From NCBI GenBank assembly GCA_965199105.1, contig CBDAQO010000002.1, positions 4,154,001 to 4,218,000 on the forward strand: DNA of 64,000 nt, given 5' to 3'. A model generated the notes under the pieces. That model saw only the letters and a list, made by a program, of their open reading frames with translations. It was not told where the DNA came from and searched no databases. Position numbers and translations under genes: made by a program. Source of the stretch: LMUY01 sp965199105 (GTDB lineage Bacteria > Pseudomonadota > Alphaproteobacteria > Acetobacterales > Acetobacteraceae). Shown here one piece after another: positions 7,814 to 15,756 of the stretch (position 1 is its first letter; each line of letters opens with the position of its first letter).

Positions 7814-9055
7814 ATGGGATCGCTCTCTAGGATCAGCCACGTGCAAGCGGCTGAGATGTCCGTGGACACGATGGTCGAGCAGATCAAGCTGCTGCTGCCC
7901 GAGTTGCAGCCGGGCTGCCTCGCGGAGGAAAAGGCCGGCCGGCTCAGCCAGGAAACCGTGACCAAGCTCGACGAAATCGGCGTGTTCCGCATCAGCATCC
8001 CGCTCGAGTATGGCGGCCTGGCGTTCTCGGTCGCCGATCAACGCCGGGTCTACACCGCGACCGGTGAAATCGCCGGGTCGACTGGCTGGGTAAGCTGGGT
8101 CACCACGACCCATGTGCGCTGGATCGCGATGTTCTCAGAGCAAGCGCGTGAGGACGTGTATGGGGCGGACTGGGTCGGCCCGCGCGTTTCCGGCGTCATC
8201 TCCGGCCATGGCCCCGGCCGCGCGCGCCGTGTGGAGGGGGGCTACATGCTGAGCGGGCGGTGGCCGTTTTGCAGTGGGTGCCGGCATACCGCCTGGTCTA
8301 TCCTGGGTGCGATGGCGGAAACCGCGGACGGCGCTCCGTGCGTGATGCTGATGCTGGTGCCCGCGGCCGAGCTCGAGGTGCTGGACGACTGGGCAGTGAG
8401 CGGCATGAAGGCGAGTGGCAGCAACACGGTGCAGATCGTCGCCGAAGTGTTCGTTCCAGCGCACCGCACGCTCAGCATCAAGGACGCCTCAGACGGGAAT
8501 TGGGCGTCCACGCCGCCGGCGGGCGTGCTCTACCGCAACCATTTCGTTGCGTATACGACCATCCTCTCGGGCTCGACTCCGCTTGGCATGGCGAAGGGCG
8601 CGCTGTCCTACTACAAGGCGCGCTTGGACAAGCGCGGCATCGTCGGCACCGACTACAAGGTCCAGTCGGATGCCGTCGTGACCCACCTCCAATTGGCCGA
8701 AGCGACGTCGCGGATCGATGCGGCGGAGCGGCTGCTCACCGCTGATTGCGAGGAGCTCGACCGCCGGGCTGCGACGGGAGAGCATTGCGACGATGTGTTC
8801 CAGGCGAAGCTGAAGTTCGACGTTGCGGCCTCGGTCCGCGGCTGTGCCGAAGCGATCGAGATCCTGCATCGAGGCAGCGGCGCCTCCACGATCCTGGAGG
8901 CGAACCCGATGCAGCGCTACGCCCGCGACGTTCGAGTGGCCACCGTTCACGCCCAGTTCAACTACGAGACGTGCGCGGAGAACTACGGGCGGGCGCTGTG
9001 CGGCAAGCCGTTGTTCGGCAACTTCCTGGCGTTTGAAAAACTGGCTGCCGCCTAG
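7814..9055 (+). CDS. Acyl-CoA dehydrogenase-fold flavin-dependent monooxygenase (paralogue 4)
   Basis: A 413-aa group D flavin monooxygenase. The start at ATG 7814 has AAGGAG upstream. Diagnostic stretches are GGYMLSGRWPFCSGCRHTAW, GMKASGSNTVQI and a C-terminal NPMQRYARDVRVATVHAQF. Its TAG stop is the first triplet of a 105-nt intergenic repeat element, suggesting that the element shaped or replaced the native 3' end. It is the last oxygenase of the array and is separated from the amidohydrolase gene by that element. Confidence 0.82.
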   Translation: MGSLSRISHVQAAEMSVDTMVEQIKLLLPELQPGCLAEEKAGRLSQETVTKLDEIGVFRISIPLEYGGLAFSVADQRRVYTATGEIAGSTGWVSWVTTTHVRWIAMFSEQAREDVYGADWVGPRVSGVISGHGPGRARRVEGGYMLSGRWPFCSGCRHTAWSILGAMAETADGAPCVMLMLVPAAELEVLDDWAVSGMKASGSNTVQIVAEVFVPAHRTLSIKDASDGNWASTPPAGVLYRNHFVAYTTILSGSTPLGMAKGALSYYKARLDKRGIVGTDYKVQSDAVVTHLQLAEATSRIDAAERLLTADCEELDRRAATGEHCDDVFQAKLKFDVAASVRGCAEAIEILHRGSGASTILEANPMQRYARDVRVATVHAQFNYETCAENYGRALCGKPLFGNFLAFEKLAAA

Positions 9056-9157
9056 AGCATGATCTCTTCGATCATGCTCCGCTTGACTGAGAAAAGAGCA
9101 GCTTTATCCGAGCCTTCGGATCGCAAAGCGACTCCGATCGCTCGGATGCTGCTCTAG
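9053..9157. repeat. Double-hairpin intergenic element, copy 1
   Basis: A 105-nt element opening with TAGAGCATGATC and closing with GCTGCTCTAG. Hairpin one is AGCATGATC (9056-9064) / GATCATGCT (9070-9078). Hairpin two is AGAGCAGC (9095-9102) plus ATCCGAG (9106-9112) pairing with CTCGGAT (9141-9147) plus GCTGCTCT (9148-9155). It shares ends, length and architecture with the elements at 11553, 44413 and 48302. The TAG at 9053-9055 is the stop codon of the upstream oxygenase. Confidence 0.8.
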
Positions 9158-9184
9158 GGCAAACCACGACGGATCGGACGCTCC

Positions 9185-10135
9185 ATGTGCATCGATGTAC
9201 ACGCGCATCACCTACCGGCGGGTTACATGGACATGCTGCGGCGCGGCGATGGCCCGGTCTTCGGCGCGCCCCAGGACGACACGACCCTGCAAGCCATGAT
9301 CGAGGGCCAGGACGAACTCGGGATTACCTGCCAAATCCTGAGCACGGGTCCGAATAGTCCCTACCTACGGGACGTGGCGCAGGCCAGCGCGGCGGCGCGC
9401 GAGGTAAACGATGCCTACAAGGCCGTCGTGGAGCGCTACGCCGGCCGCTTCCAGGCGTTCGGCAGTGCACCCCTGCCGCACAGCGAGGCGGCCGCGCGTG
9501 AGTCGGTTCGTTGCCTGGACGAGCTTGGTTTTGTCGGCATGCATTTCGGTTGCTCGGCGCTTGGCTACGCGCTCGACGACCCGGCGTTCGCCGACATGTG
9601 GACCGAGCTGGATCGGCGCGGCAGCGTCATCTACGTCCACCCGGGCGGTATCTTGTGCGGCACCGAACCCGGGCTTGCCGGCATGGACGACCCGGGGATC
9701 GCCGTGACGGTCGGCAGTGCAGCGGAGCTGGCGACCGCCGCGCTCCGTATGACCAGCCTATGCCAAACGCACCCGCGCCTGAAGGTCATCATCGGTCTGC
9801 TTGGCGGCGCGTTGCCGTTCCTCGTGCAGCGGATCATCTGGCTGGGCAGCCGCTTCAAGGGCAAGTCGATCATCGCGGCCGATGCACCCGGCGACCTCTT
9901 GATCACCCGTTTGCGCCGGTTCAGCTATGACACCAACCTGCTTCCCGACCCGGCGGCCTTGTCGCTGGCGTGCGACGCCTTCGGTATCGACCGCTTGCTG
10001 TTCGGCAGCGACGCACCAGCGCTGGAACCACAGGTGACCGCTCGCTTCATGCAAGCGGCCGGGTTGGCGGCTGACGAGATGGACATCGTGCTGCGCCAAA
10101 ACCCCACCCACGTGTTCGCTGATCGCCTCGGCTGA
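9185..10135 (+). CDS. Amidohydrolase 2 / ACMSD-family metal-dependent decarboxylase or hydrolase
   Basis: A 316-aa TIM-barrel amidohydrolase of the aminocarboxymuconate-semialdehyde decarboxylase superfamily. It has an N-terminal HAHH metal motif (residues 6-9), GMHFGCSALGYALDDPAF, an IYVHPGG ligand histidine and a C-terminal LLFGSDAPALEPQ with the conserved aspartate. Members decarboxylate aromatic acids non-oxidatively or hydrolyse ring-cleavage products using Zn2+ or Mn2+. Position between the oxygenase array and an aromatic-acid carrier supports a catabolic role. Decarboxylation versus hydrolysis cannot be told from sequence alone. Confidence 0.82.
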   Translation: MCIDVHAHHLPAGYMDMLRRGDGPVFGAPQDDTTLQAMIEGQDELGITCQILSTGPNSPYLRDVAQASAAAREVNDAYKAVVERYAGRFQAFGSAPLPHSEAAARESVRCLDELGFVGMHFGCSALGYALDDPAFADMWTELDRRGSVIYVHPGGILCGTEPGLAGMDDPGIAVTVGSAAELATAALRMTSLCQTHPRLKVIIGLLGGALPFLVQRIIWLGSRFKGKSIIAADAPGDLLITRLRRFSYDTNLLPDPAALSLACDAFGIDRLLFGSDAPALEPQVTARFMQAAGLAADEMDIVLRQNPTHVFADRLG

Positions 10136-10214
10136 GACCCCCTCGCTTGACCTGACGCGCCCGACGCGTGAGGTGCGATTGACCACTGCAGCAAACAAAA
10201 AAAAGGAGCAGGCG

Positions 10215-11555
10215 ATGTCGGTGGAACTGTCTGACGGCGTGATTGCCGTCACCGAGCCGGTGGATGAGCAGGTGTTCGGTGGCCTGCTGGTGCGCGTGAT
10301 GGTCATTTGCGCTGCGGTCGCCTTGCTCGACGGAAGCAACACCACTTCCATCGGCGTCGCAGCCCCGCTCCTTGCCGAACACCTCGGCTTGTCACAACCC
10401 CAGCTTGGACCAATCTTCTCCGCCGCCACGTTCGGCGCGATGCTGGGCGCCTTGAGCTTCGGGCCGCTCGCCGATCGGTTCGGGCGCAAGCGCATGCTGG
10501 TGCTCGCGACGCTGATCTTCGGCCTGTTCACCATCGCGACGGCGCGCGTGGACTCATTTGGCAGCTTGCTGGTGGTGCGGTTCGCCGCCGGAATCGGCCT
10601 TGGCGGTGCCGCTCCCTGCTTCATCGCATTGGCCGCCGAATATGCGCCCAGTTCTCGCCGGGCCGTTGTGACCAGCCTAATTTGGTCCGCCTTCCCCATG
10701 GGCGTGATCCTGGGGGCCATGCTGAACGCCTACATCTTGGCCCATACCACCTGGCCCGCCATCTTCAGCGTTGGCGGAGCGATGTCGCTCATCGTCTGCC
10801 TAATCGTCCTGGTGTGGCTGCCCGAATCGCGGCACTTCCTCCTCGTGCGCAGGCCCCACTCCGATGAAATCCGCCGCATCAACGCGCGCTTAGGCTCCGC
10901 ACTCGCAAGCGGCGAGCGCACCGGCGCGGCAGAGGCGAGCAGGGCGGCGTCGGGAAGCCTGTTCTGGCGTGGCCGGGCCGTCGAGACGATGTGCATCTGG
11001 GTCGCCTTCATGGCCGCCTTCGGCATGACCGCGGCGACGTTCTTCTGGTCACCGATCCTGCTGCACAACCACGGCATGTCGCTGGCCAAAGCCTCGTTGA
11101 TGGTCGGTGCCGGCGCTGGCCTGGGCTCGCTCATCGGGGCGGCGAGTGCCGGCTTCCTGCTACAGCGGATCGGCCCGACCACAACGCTGGCGTCCACGTT
11201 CCTGCTCGCCACCATCACCACGGCGGCGCTGGGCTACTCGGCGAACTCAGCCCTGGCCGCGATCATCAACGTGGTCGCCAACGGCGTTCTGATCGCGGGC
11301 GTCAGCACGTCGGGCATGCTGGCGTTCAGCGCTGACTTCTACCCGGTGGAAATGAGGTCGACAGGTGTCGGCTGGGCCATGGGCTTCGGCCGCTTCGGCG
11401 AGGTGCTGACGCCCTTGCTCATCGCGGGATTGATCACCATCGATGGCGCGCTCGACGCAAGCGTGTTCCTCGTCCTGGCACTGGTCCCATTCCTCGGCGC
11501 CTTGTCCCTCCTCGTCCTGCGCAACCGGCAGCCTGCCGTGCCGCGCTTGGCCTAG
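10215..11555 (+). CDS. MFS transporter, aromatic acid:H+ symporter (AAHS) type
   Basis: A 446-aa major facilitator with twelve predicted transmembrane segments. The loop 2-3 signature GPLADRFGRKR and the N-terminal ALLDGSNTTSIGVAAPLL (DGxD-like region of the AAHS family, with N/T replacing the second aspartate) are visible. Start ATG 10215 is set by AAAAGGAG 7 nt upstream; an earlier in-frame GTG at 10173 lacks this. It probably imports the substrate of the monooxygenase cluster across the inner membrane. Its TAG stop is the first triplet of repeat copy 2. Confidence 0.85.
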   Translation: MSVELSDGVIAVTEPVDEQVFGGLLVRVMVICAAVALLDGSNTTSIGVAAPLLAEHLGLSQPQLGPIFSAATFGAMLGALSFGPLADRFGRKRMLVLATLIFGLFTIATARVDSFGSLLVVRFAAGIGLGGAAPCFIALAAEYAPSSRRAVVTSLIWSAFPMGVILGAMLNAYILAHTTWPAIFSVGGAMSLIVCLIVLVWLPESRHFLLVRRPHSDEIRRINARLGSALASGERTGAAEASRAASGSLFWRGRAVETMCIWVAFMAAFGMTAATFFWSPILLHNHGMSLAKASLMVGAGAGLGSLIGAASAGFLLQRIGPTTTLASTFLLATITTAALGYSANSALAAIINVVANGVLIAGVSTSGMLAFSADFYPVEMRSTGVGWAMGFGRFGEVLTPLLIAGLITIDGALDASVFLVLALVPFLGALSLLVLRNRQPAVPRLA

Positions 11556-11658
11556 AGCATGACCGCATCAAGTGAGGTCACTTGATCGGTAAACATGCTC
11601 GCCAAAACAAAGAGCTAGACCATGACCGGCGACTCTGTCTGAGCCGGTCTTGGTCTAG
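11553..11658. repeat. Double-hairpin intergenic element, copy 2
   Basis: A 106-nt element from TAGAGCATGACC to GGTCTAG. Hairpin one is ATCAAGTG/CACTTGAT; hairpin two is GACCGGC/GCCGGTC nested in AGACC/GGTCT. It differs at only two positions from the copy at 48302-48407, which implies recent spread. Its first triplet is the stop codon of the MFS gene. Confidence 0.88.
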
Positions 11659-11731
11659 CCGCGCGCCTCGCTGAAACCGACGCCATCCGCTGCGGCGCCG
11701 ACAGCATCACGACGCGGGCGTAGGACACGCC

Positions 11732-12376
11732 TCAGCGTTTGAGCGGCACGCGCTTCGTTGCGCTTGGCGTTGGCGGCTCGGGTGGGCCGTAGGCGCGGAT
11801 GAACGTGTCGACCGCTGCGGCGATCGCCTCGCGCCGCTTCACCGGGAAGGCGGCGCCATACAGCGCTTCCTCGAGAAAGCCCGCCTCGATCAGGCCCTTG
11901 AACTGCAACGCCACCGTCAGCGGAGGGGCGGTTCGCAGCCGATCGAGCGTCATCAGGTGGGCGAAAAACGTCTTCAAGACCGCGATCGCCCGCCCTGGCC
12001 CTTGATCGAACAGGTGTGCGCCGAGCGGCGAGTTGGCCCCCTCCGACACCGCGGTGCGCGTGATCGCGAGCACCTCGTCGCCCAGGATGAAACCAAGATA
12101 CGCCTTGGCAAAACGCTCGAGAACGCTGCGCAAATCATCCGCGCCGGGGTCGAGCATCCCCATGATCTTGTCGCCGGGCCCTTCGACGGCCGCCCTCATC
12201 GCCGCCTCGAACAACTCCTCCTTGGACTGGAAATATCCGTACAGTGTTCCCTTGGACCCGCCAAGGCGACGGGAGATCATCGCCATGGTCGTGCGCTCGA
12301 AGCCAACCTCTCGGAACAGCTCTGCGGCAACCTCGATGATTGCCTGCCTTCGGTCCTCCGTCTTTACCCGCACCAC
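11732..12376 (-). CDS. TetR/AcrR-family transcriptional regulator
   Basis: A 214-aa one-component regulator with a GTG start at 12376. The N-terminal helix-turn-helix covers about residues 10-55 (AAELFREVGFERTTMAMISRR, then KGTLYGYFQSKEELF), followed by a helical ligand/dimerisation domain. It lies on the minus strand, 57 nt downstream of the ABC permease operon and tail-to-tail with the aromatic catabolic cluster. It may read through from the ABC operon or use the TATA-like stretch near 12405. Either neighbouring cluster could be its target. Confidence 0.88.
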   Translation of the reverse strand: MVRVKTEDRRQAIIEVAAELFREVGFERTTMAMISRRLGGSKGTLYGYFQSKEELFEAAMRAAVEGPGDKIMGMLDPGADDLRSVLERFAKAYLGFILGDEVLAITRTAVSEGANSPLGAHLFDQGPGRAIAVLKTFFAHLMTLDRLRTAPPLTVALQFKGLIEAGFLEEALYGAAFPVKRREAIAAAVDTFIRAYGPPEPPTPSATKRVPLKR

Positions 12377-12433
12377 CCAGCCTTCAACCTTGCTGTCGCG
12401 CTATACAATCTCAGGTTGCCCCAGGCAAGCGCC

Positions 12434-13243
12434 TCACCGTTGCAAGCTTGGGCGCGCGGTGCGCCGAGCGAGCAGCCGGATGGCCAGCAGCGCGGAGCCG
12501 ATGGCGAACAGCGAAATGCCCGTGGTCGCCGCGCCCAGCGCGTAGAGCACGGGGGTGGTGACGTTCGTGGTCATGCCGAAGATTTCGAGCGGCAGGGTGT
12601 TGTCGCTGCCGGCGGTGAGCAGGGTGCGGGGAAACTCGTCCCAGCTCAGCGTGAAGCCGAACAGGCCAATGCCGATGATGCTGGGCAGCAAAATCGGCAG
12701 CAGCACGTGGCGGAACGACTGCCAGGGAGTGGCGCCGAGGTCGCGCGCCGCCTCTTCCCAAGAGCGGTTGAAGCGGTTGAGCACGGCGAACATCACCAGC
12801 AGGCCGAACGGCAAGGTCCAGGTGAGCTGGGCGCCGAACGCGGAGCTCCACCAATCGGTGTCGAGGCCCGCCTGGCTGAACACCAGGCCAATACCGAGGC
12901 TGACCAGGATGGAAGGCACGATCAGGCTGGCCAAGGCGAGCGCGAACAGCGTGTTGCTGCCGAAGAAGCGGCGGCGGAAGGCAAGCCCGGCGGCCACCGA
13001 GGCGCCCACCGTCACCACCGTCACCATGGCGGCGAGCATGGCGGTGCGGCCGAGCGCGTCCGGCAGGTCTCCCACGCGCTGGGCGGCCACCAGCTGCGCG
13101 AACCAGTGCAGCGAAACGCCGCGCATGGGGAAGGTGAGCCCGCTGTCGGGGCCGCCGAACGCCAGAATGACGATGGTGATGATGGGCCCGTAGAGGAAGG
13201 CCACGAACAGCGCGAACAGCCCGCCCGCCACCACGCGCAGCAT
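12434..13243 (-). CDS. ABC transporter permease, spermidine/putrescine type (PotC-like)
   Basis: A 269-aa membrane permease with six predicted segments and the EAA-loop sequence EEAARDLGATPWQSFRHVLLP, which contacts the ATPase. Its ATG (13243-13241) shares one base with the TGA of the upstream permease (TGATG), so the two are translationally coupled. It would form the heterodimeric channel with the 13243-14190 product. No ATPase gene is adjacent. Confidence 0.87.
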   Translation of the reverse strand: MLRVVAGGLFALFVAFLYGPIITIVILAFGGPDSGLTFPMRGVSLHWFAQLVAAQRVGDLPDALGRTAMLAAMVTVVTVGASVAAGLAFRRRFFGSNTLFALALASLIVPSILVSLGIGLVFSQAGLDTDWWSSAFGAQLTWTLPFGLLVMFAVLNRFNRSWEEAARDLGATPWQSFRHVLLPILLPSIIGIGLFGFTLSWDEFPRTLLTAGSDNTLPLEIFGMTTNVTTPVLYALGAATTGISLFAIGSALLAIRLLARRTARPSLQR

Positions 13244-14190
13244 CAGAGCTCGGCGCGAATGTTGGCCAGCCGCAGCACCGTGCCCACCACCAGCAGCACG
13301 GTGGCGAGCAACACCACGGCGTTGGCGCAGGCCGCCGGGTATTGCAGTTGTGCGATCTGGTTGGAGATTTCGAGCCCGACCGAGGCGCGCTGCCCGCCGC
13401 CCATCAGGCGCACGGTGATGAAGTCCCCCATCACCAGCGTGAGGACGAAGGTGGTGCCGATCGCCAGGCCGGGCCGGCAGAGCGGAATTAGGACGTTCCA
13501 AAGCACCTGCCGCGCGCTGGCGCCGCCGTCGTAAGCGGCTTCGACCAGGCGGCGGTCGATGCGCATCATGGAGTTGAACACCGGCACCACCATGAACAGC
13601 GCGTAGAGATGCACGAAGGCCAGCACGATGGCGAAGTCGGAATACAGCAGCGCCTCGATCGGGTGGCCGATCACGCCCACCGCCAGCAACGCGCTGTTCA
13701 CCAGGCCATTGCGGCCCAGGAACGGTATCCAGGAGATCATGCGGATGATGTTGCTGGTGAGGAACGGCACCGTGCAGAGCAGGAACAGCACCATCTGCAT
13801 CGCGGTGGAGCGGACCATGAACGCGAGGTACCAAGCCACCGCGAAGCCGAGCGGCAGGGTGATGGCCCAGACCAGCAGCGCATATTTCAGCGTGTTGACG
13901 TAGGTGCGCCAGGTGACGGCCGACCCCAGCACGTCGGCGTAGTTCTGCAGCGTGAAGGCGGGGATCACCTGGACGTCGTTGTAGTCCCAAAAGCTCACCA
14001 CCACGATGGCGAGCAGCGGGACGAGCAGGAAGGCCACCAGCACCGCGGCAAGCGGGAGGGCTTGGAGGAAGGGGGCGATCGGGCCGCGTGGCGTGCGGAC
14101 GCGTTGCCCCTTCCGCTGCCCAGCAGCACTCCCTCTCTCTCTGGGAGAGGGCCGAGGTGAGGGGGAACGCGACACGCTCTGCAAATTCAA
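13243..14190 (-). CDS. ABC transporter permease, spermidine/putrescine type (PotB-like)
   Basis: A permease of up to 315 aa with six hydrophobic segments and an EAA loop EAAYDGGASARQVLWNVLIPL. The start is uncertain. No ATG precedes the first membrane helix, and the longest frame opens at TTG 14190 between two inverted repeat elements, so residues about 8-20 are merely translated repeat. A GTG near 14050 would cut into the first helix. The repeat probably invaded the original 5' end. It pairs with the PotC-like product for import of a polyamine or similar cation. Confidence 0.8.
   Translation of the reverse strand: MNLQSVSRSPSPRPSPRERGSAAGQRKGQRVRTPRGPIAPFLQALPLAAVLVAFLLVPLLAIVVVSFWDYNDVQVIPAFTLQNYADVLGSAVTWRTYVNTLKYALLVWAITLPLGFAVAWYLAFMVRSTAMQMVLFLLCTVPFLTSNIIRMISWIPFLGRNGLVNSALLAVGVIGHPIEALLYSDFAIVLAFVHLYALFMVVPVFNSMMRIDRRLVEAAYDGGASARQVLWNVLIPLCRPGLAIGTTFVLTLVMGDFITVRLMGGGQRASVGLEISNQIAQLQYPAACANAVVLLATVLLVVGTVLRLANIRAEL
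14131..14165 (+). repeat. CCCTCTCCC/GGGAGAGGG element, copy 1
   Basis: GC-rich palindromic core CCCTCTCTCTCTGGGAGAGGG followed by a GGTGAGGGG tail. Same family as 14201-14232 (opposite orientation), 17311-17343 and 42248-42279. Copies 1 and 2 face each other across about 36 nt and can fold into one long structure in the potD-potB intercistronic space. Confidence 0.75.
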
Positions 14191-14200
14191 ACGCGCGCGC

Positions 14201-14232
14201 CCCTCACCCCACCCTCTCCCAGAGGGAGAGGG
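14201..14232 (-). repeat. CCCTCTCCC/GGGAGAGGG element, copy 2 (inverted)
   Basis: Reverse-orientation copy: CCCTCACCCCACCCTCTCCC then AGAGGGAGAGGG. Together with copy 1 it forms an inverted pair between the binding-protein and first permease genes, a typical position for a stability or attenuation hairpin. Confidence 0.75.
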
Positions 14233-14260
14233 CTCTTAGGCATCGGCGGCGTTAGCATGC

Positions 14261-15529
14261 TCAAGCGGCGACAAACTCGTTCCATTTCTGGACCATGTAG
14301 CGATCCTGGTCCATCACCGAGTTCCAGCATGCTACCTTGCTCATGCGGTCGTAGAACGCACCGCCGTCGCGCTTGGCGCCAGTGTGGTCGATCACCTTGC
14401 CTTCCGGGCTGACGATATCGGCGGTGGCAGCCTTGCCCTCCATCCAATAGCCCCATTCGTTGGCGCTCATGTTCTCCTTCGCGGTGTCCAGCACGGCGCT
14501 GTAATAGCCCTGGCGGTTCAAATAGGCGCCGGTCCAGCCCGAGAGGTACCAGTTGAAATACTCGTAGGCAGCGTCGAGCTCGAGGCCGCTCAGGTGCTTG
14601 GCCAAGCCCAGGCCGCCGCCCCAGCCGCGGTAGCCCTCGGCCAGCGGCTGGTAGGTGCAGTCGATGCCGCGCGCGCGCACGGCGGTCACCGCGGGGGACC
14701 ACATGGACTGGATCACTACCTCGCCGGCGGCCATCAGGTTCACGCTCTCGTCGAACGTCTTCCAGAACGCGCGGAACTGGCCGCTCTTCTTGGTGTCGAT
14801 CAGGAAGGCAATCGTCTTGTCGATCTCCTCCTTCGTCATGTTGCCCTTGTCGGCGTAGTGCATCGTGCCGAGGCTCTCCATCACCATGGCGGCGTCCATG
14901 ATGCCGATGCCAGGGATGTTGAGGATGCTGGCGCGGCCCTTGAACGCCGGGTCGACGAGGTCTTTCCAGTGCGCGATCGGGCGGCCCACCAGGTCGGGGC
15001 GGATGCCGAGCGTGTCGGCGTTGTAGATGGTGGGCAGCAGCGTCATCCAGCCGGTCTCGCCGGGGGAGAACTTGGTCGAGGTCGGGCCCTCCACGAAGCT
15101 CACCGTATGCGGCGAGGTGCCCTGCCCGACCGAGCTCTCCGGCGTGAGCTTGCCGGTTTTGAACAGCGGCACGATCTTGTCGTAGAGCTTGATCCTGGCT
15201 GTATCCATCGGCTGGATCACGCCAGTGGGGAACACCTTCTTGATCGAGAAATACTCGATGTCGGCCACGTCGTAGCTGCGCGGCTGGGTGACGGCCTTCT
15301 GCACCACGGCATCAGTGTCGAGCGCGGTCAGCTCCAGCGTGAAGCCGAGGTCCTGCTTTACCTTGTCGGCAATCTGGTTCAGCGACGACACGCCGGTGCC
15401 GAACTGGCGCAGGGTGACGGTCTTGATGTTCTGCGCCCAGATGGTCGGGAAGCCGGTGGGGAACGCCGCCGCCGTGCCCAAGGCGGCCGCAGCGGCGGTC
15501 TTCATCACGTCTCGACGGCGGATGGTCAT
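14261..15529 (-). CDS. ABC transporter substrate-binding protein, PotD/PotF type, Tat-exported
   Basis: A 422-aa periplasmic binding protein. Start ATG 15529 is set by a perfect AGGAGG 5 nt upstream; a longer in-frame start at 15577 lacks it. The N-terminus MTIRRRDVMKTAAAAALG is a twin-arginine-like signal (RRRDVMK) with cleavage expected near IWAQN. The mature part has the PotD fold (DVADIEYFS, GWMTLLPTIYNADTLGI, GEVVIQSMWSP). First gene of an operon with two permeases. Polyamines or related cationic or organic ligands are likely by family; the exact ligand is unknown. Confidence 0.86.
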   Translation of the reverse strand: MTIRRRDVMKTAAAAALGTAAAFPTGFPTIWAQNIKTVTLRQFGTGVSSLNQIADKVKQDLGFTLELTALDTDAVVQKAVTQPRSYDVADIEYFSIKKVFPTGVIQPMDTARIKLYDKIVPLFKTGKLTPESSVGQGTSPHTVSFVEGPTSTKFSPGETGWMTLLPTIYNADTLGIRPDLVGRPIAHWKDLVDPAFKGRASILNIPGIGIMDAAMVMESLGTMHYADKGNMTKEEIDKTIAFLIDTKKSGQFRAFWKTFDESVNLMAAGEVVIQSMWSPAVTAVRARGIDCTYQPLAEGYRGWGGGLGLAKHLSGLELDAAYEYFNWYLSGWTGAYLNRQGYYSAVLDTAKENMSANEWGYWMEGKAATADIVSPEGKVIDHTGAKRDGGAFYDRMSKVACWNSVMDQDRYMVQKWNEFVAA

Positions 15530-15756
15530 GGCAGCCTCCTGGTCAGTGGGTGCAGGCATCGAGGATTGCGCGGGCACGGTTGCGCGCGGTGCATGGCTGA
15601 ACCCTGCCGCCCCGGTATCGCCGCGTCAACGCCCGCGTAACGGCTCCGCGGGACGGATGACGCGAGCCAGCCGCCTTGCTACACGGCGCTCGCGAGACCC
15701 GCGCCTGGCTTGGCGGTTGCCAGCCGTGCCCGGGTCCGCTTTGTTTGCGCCGGCGA

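Noticed and set aside
12434..13990. 518-aa fusion of two permeases
   Set aside because: Upstream part is an out-of-frame overlap of the PotB-like gene; TGATG at 13241-13245 marks two separate genes.
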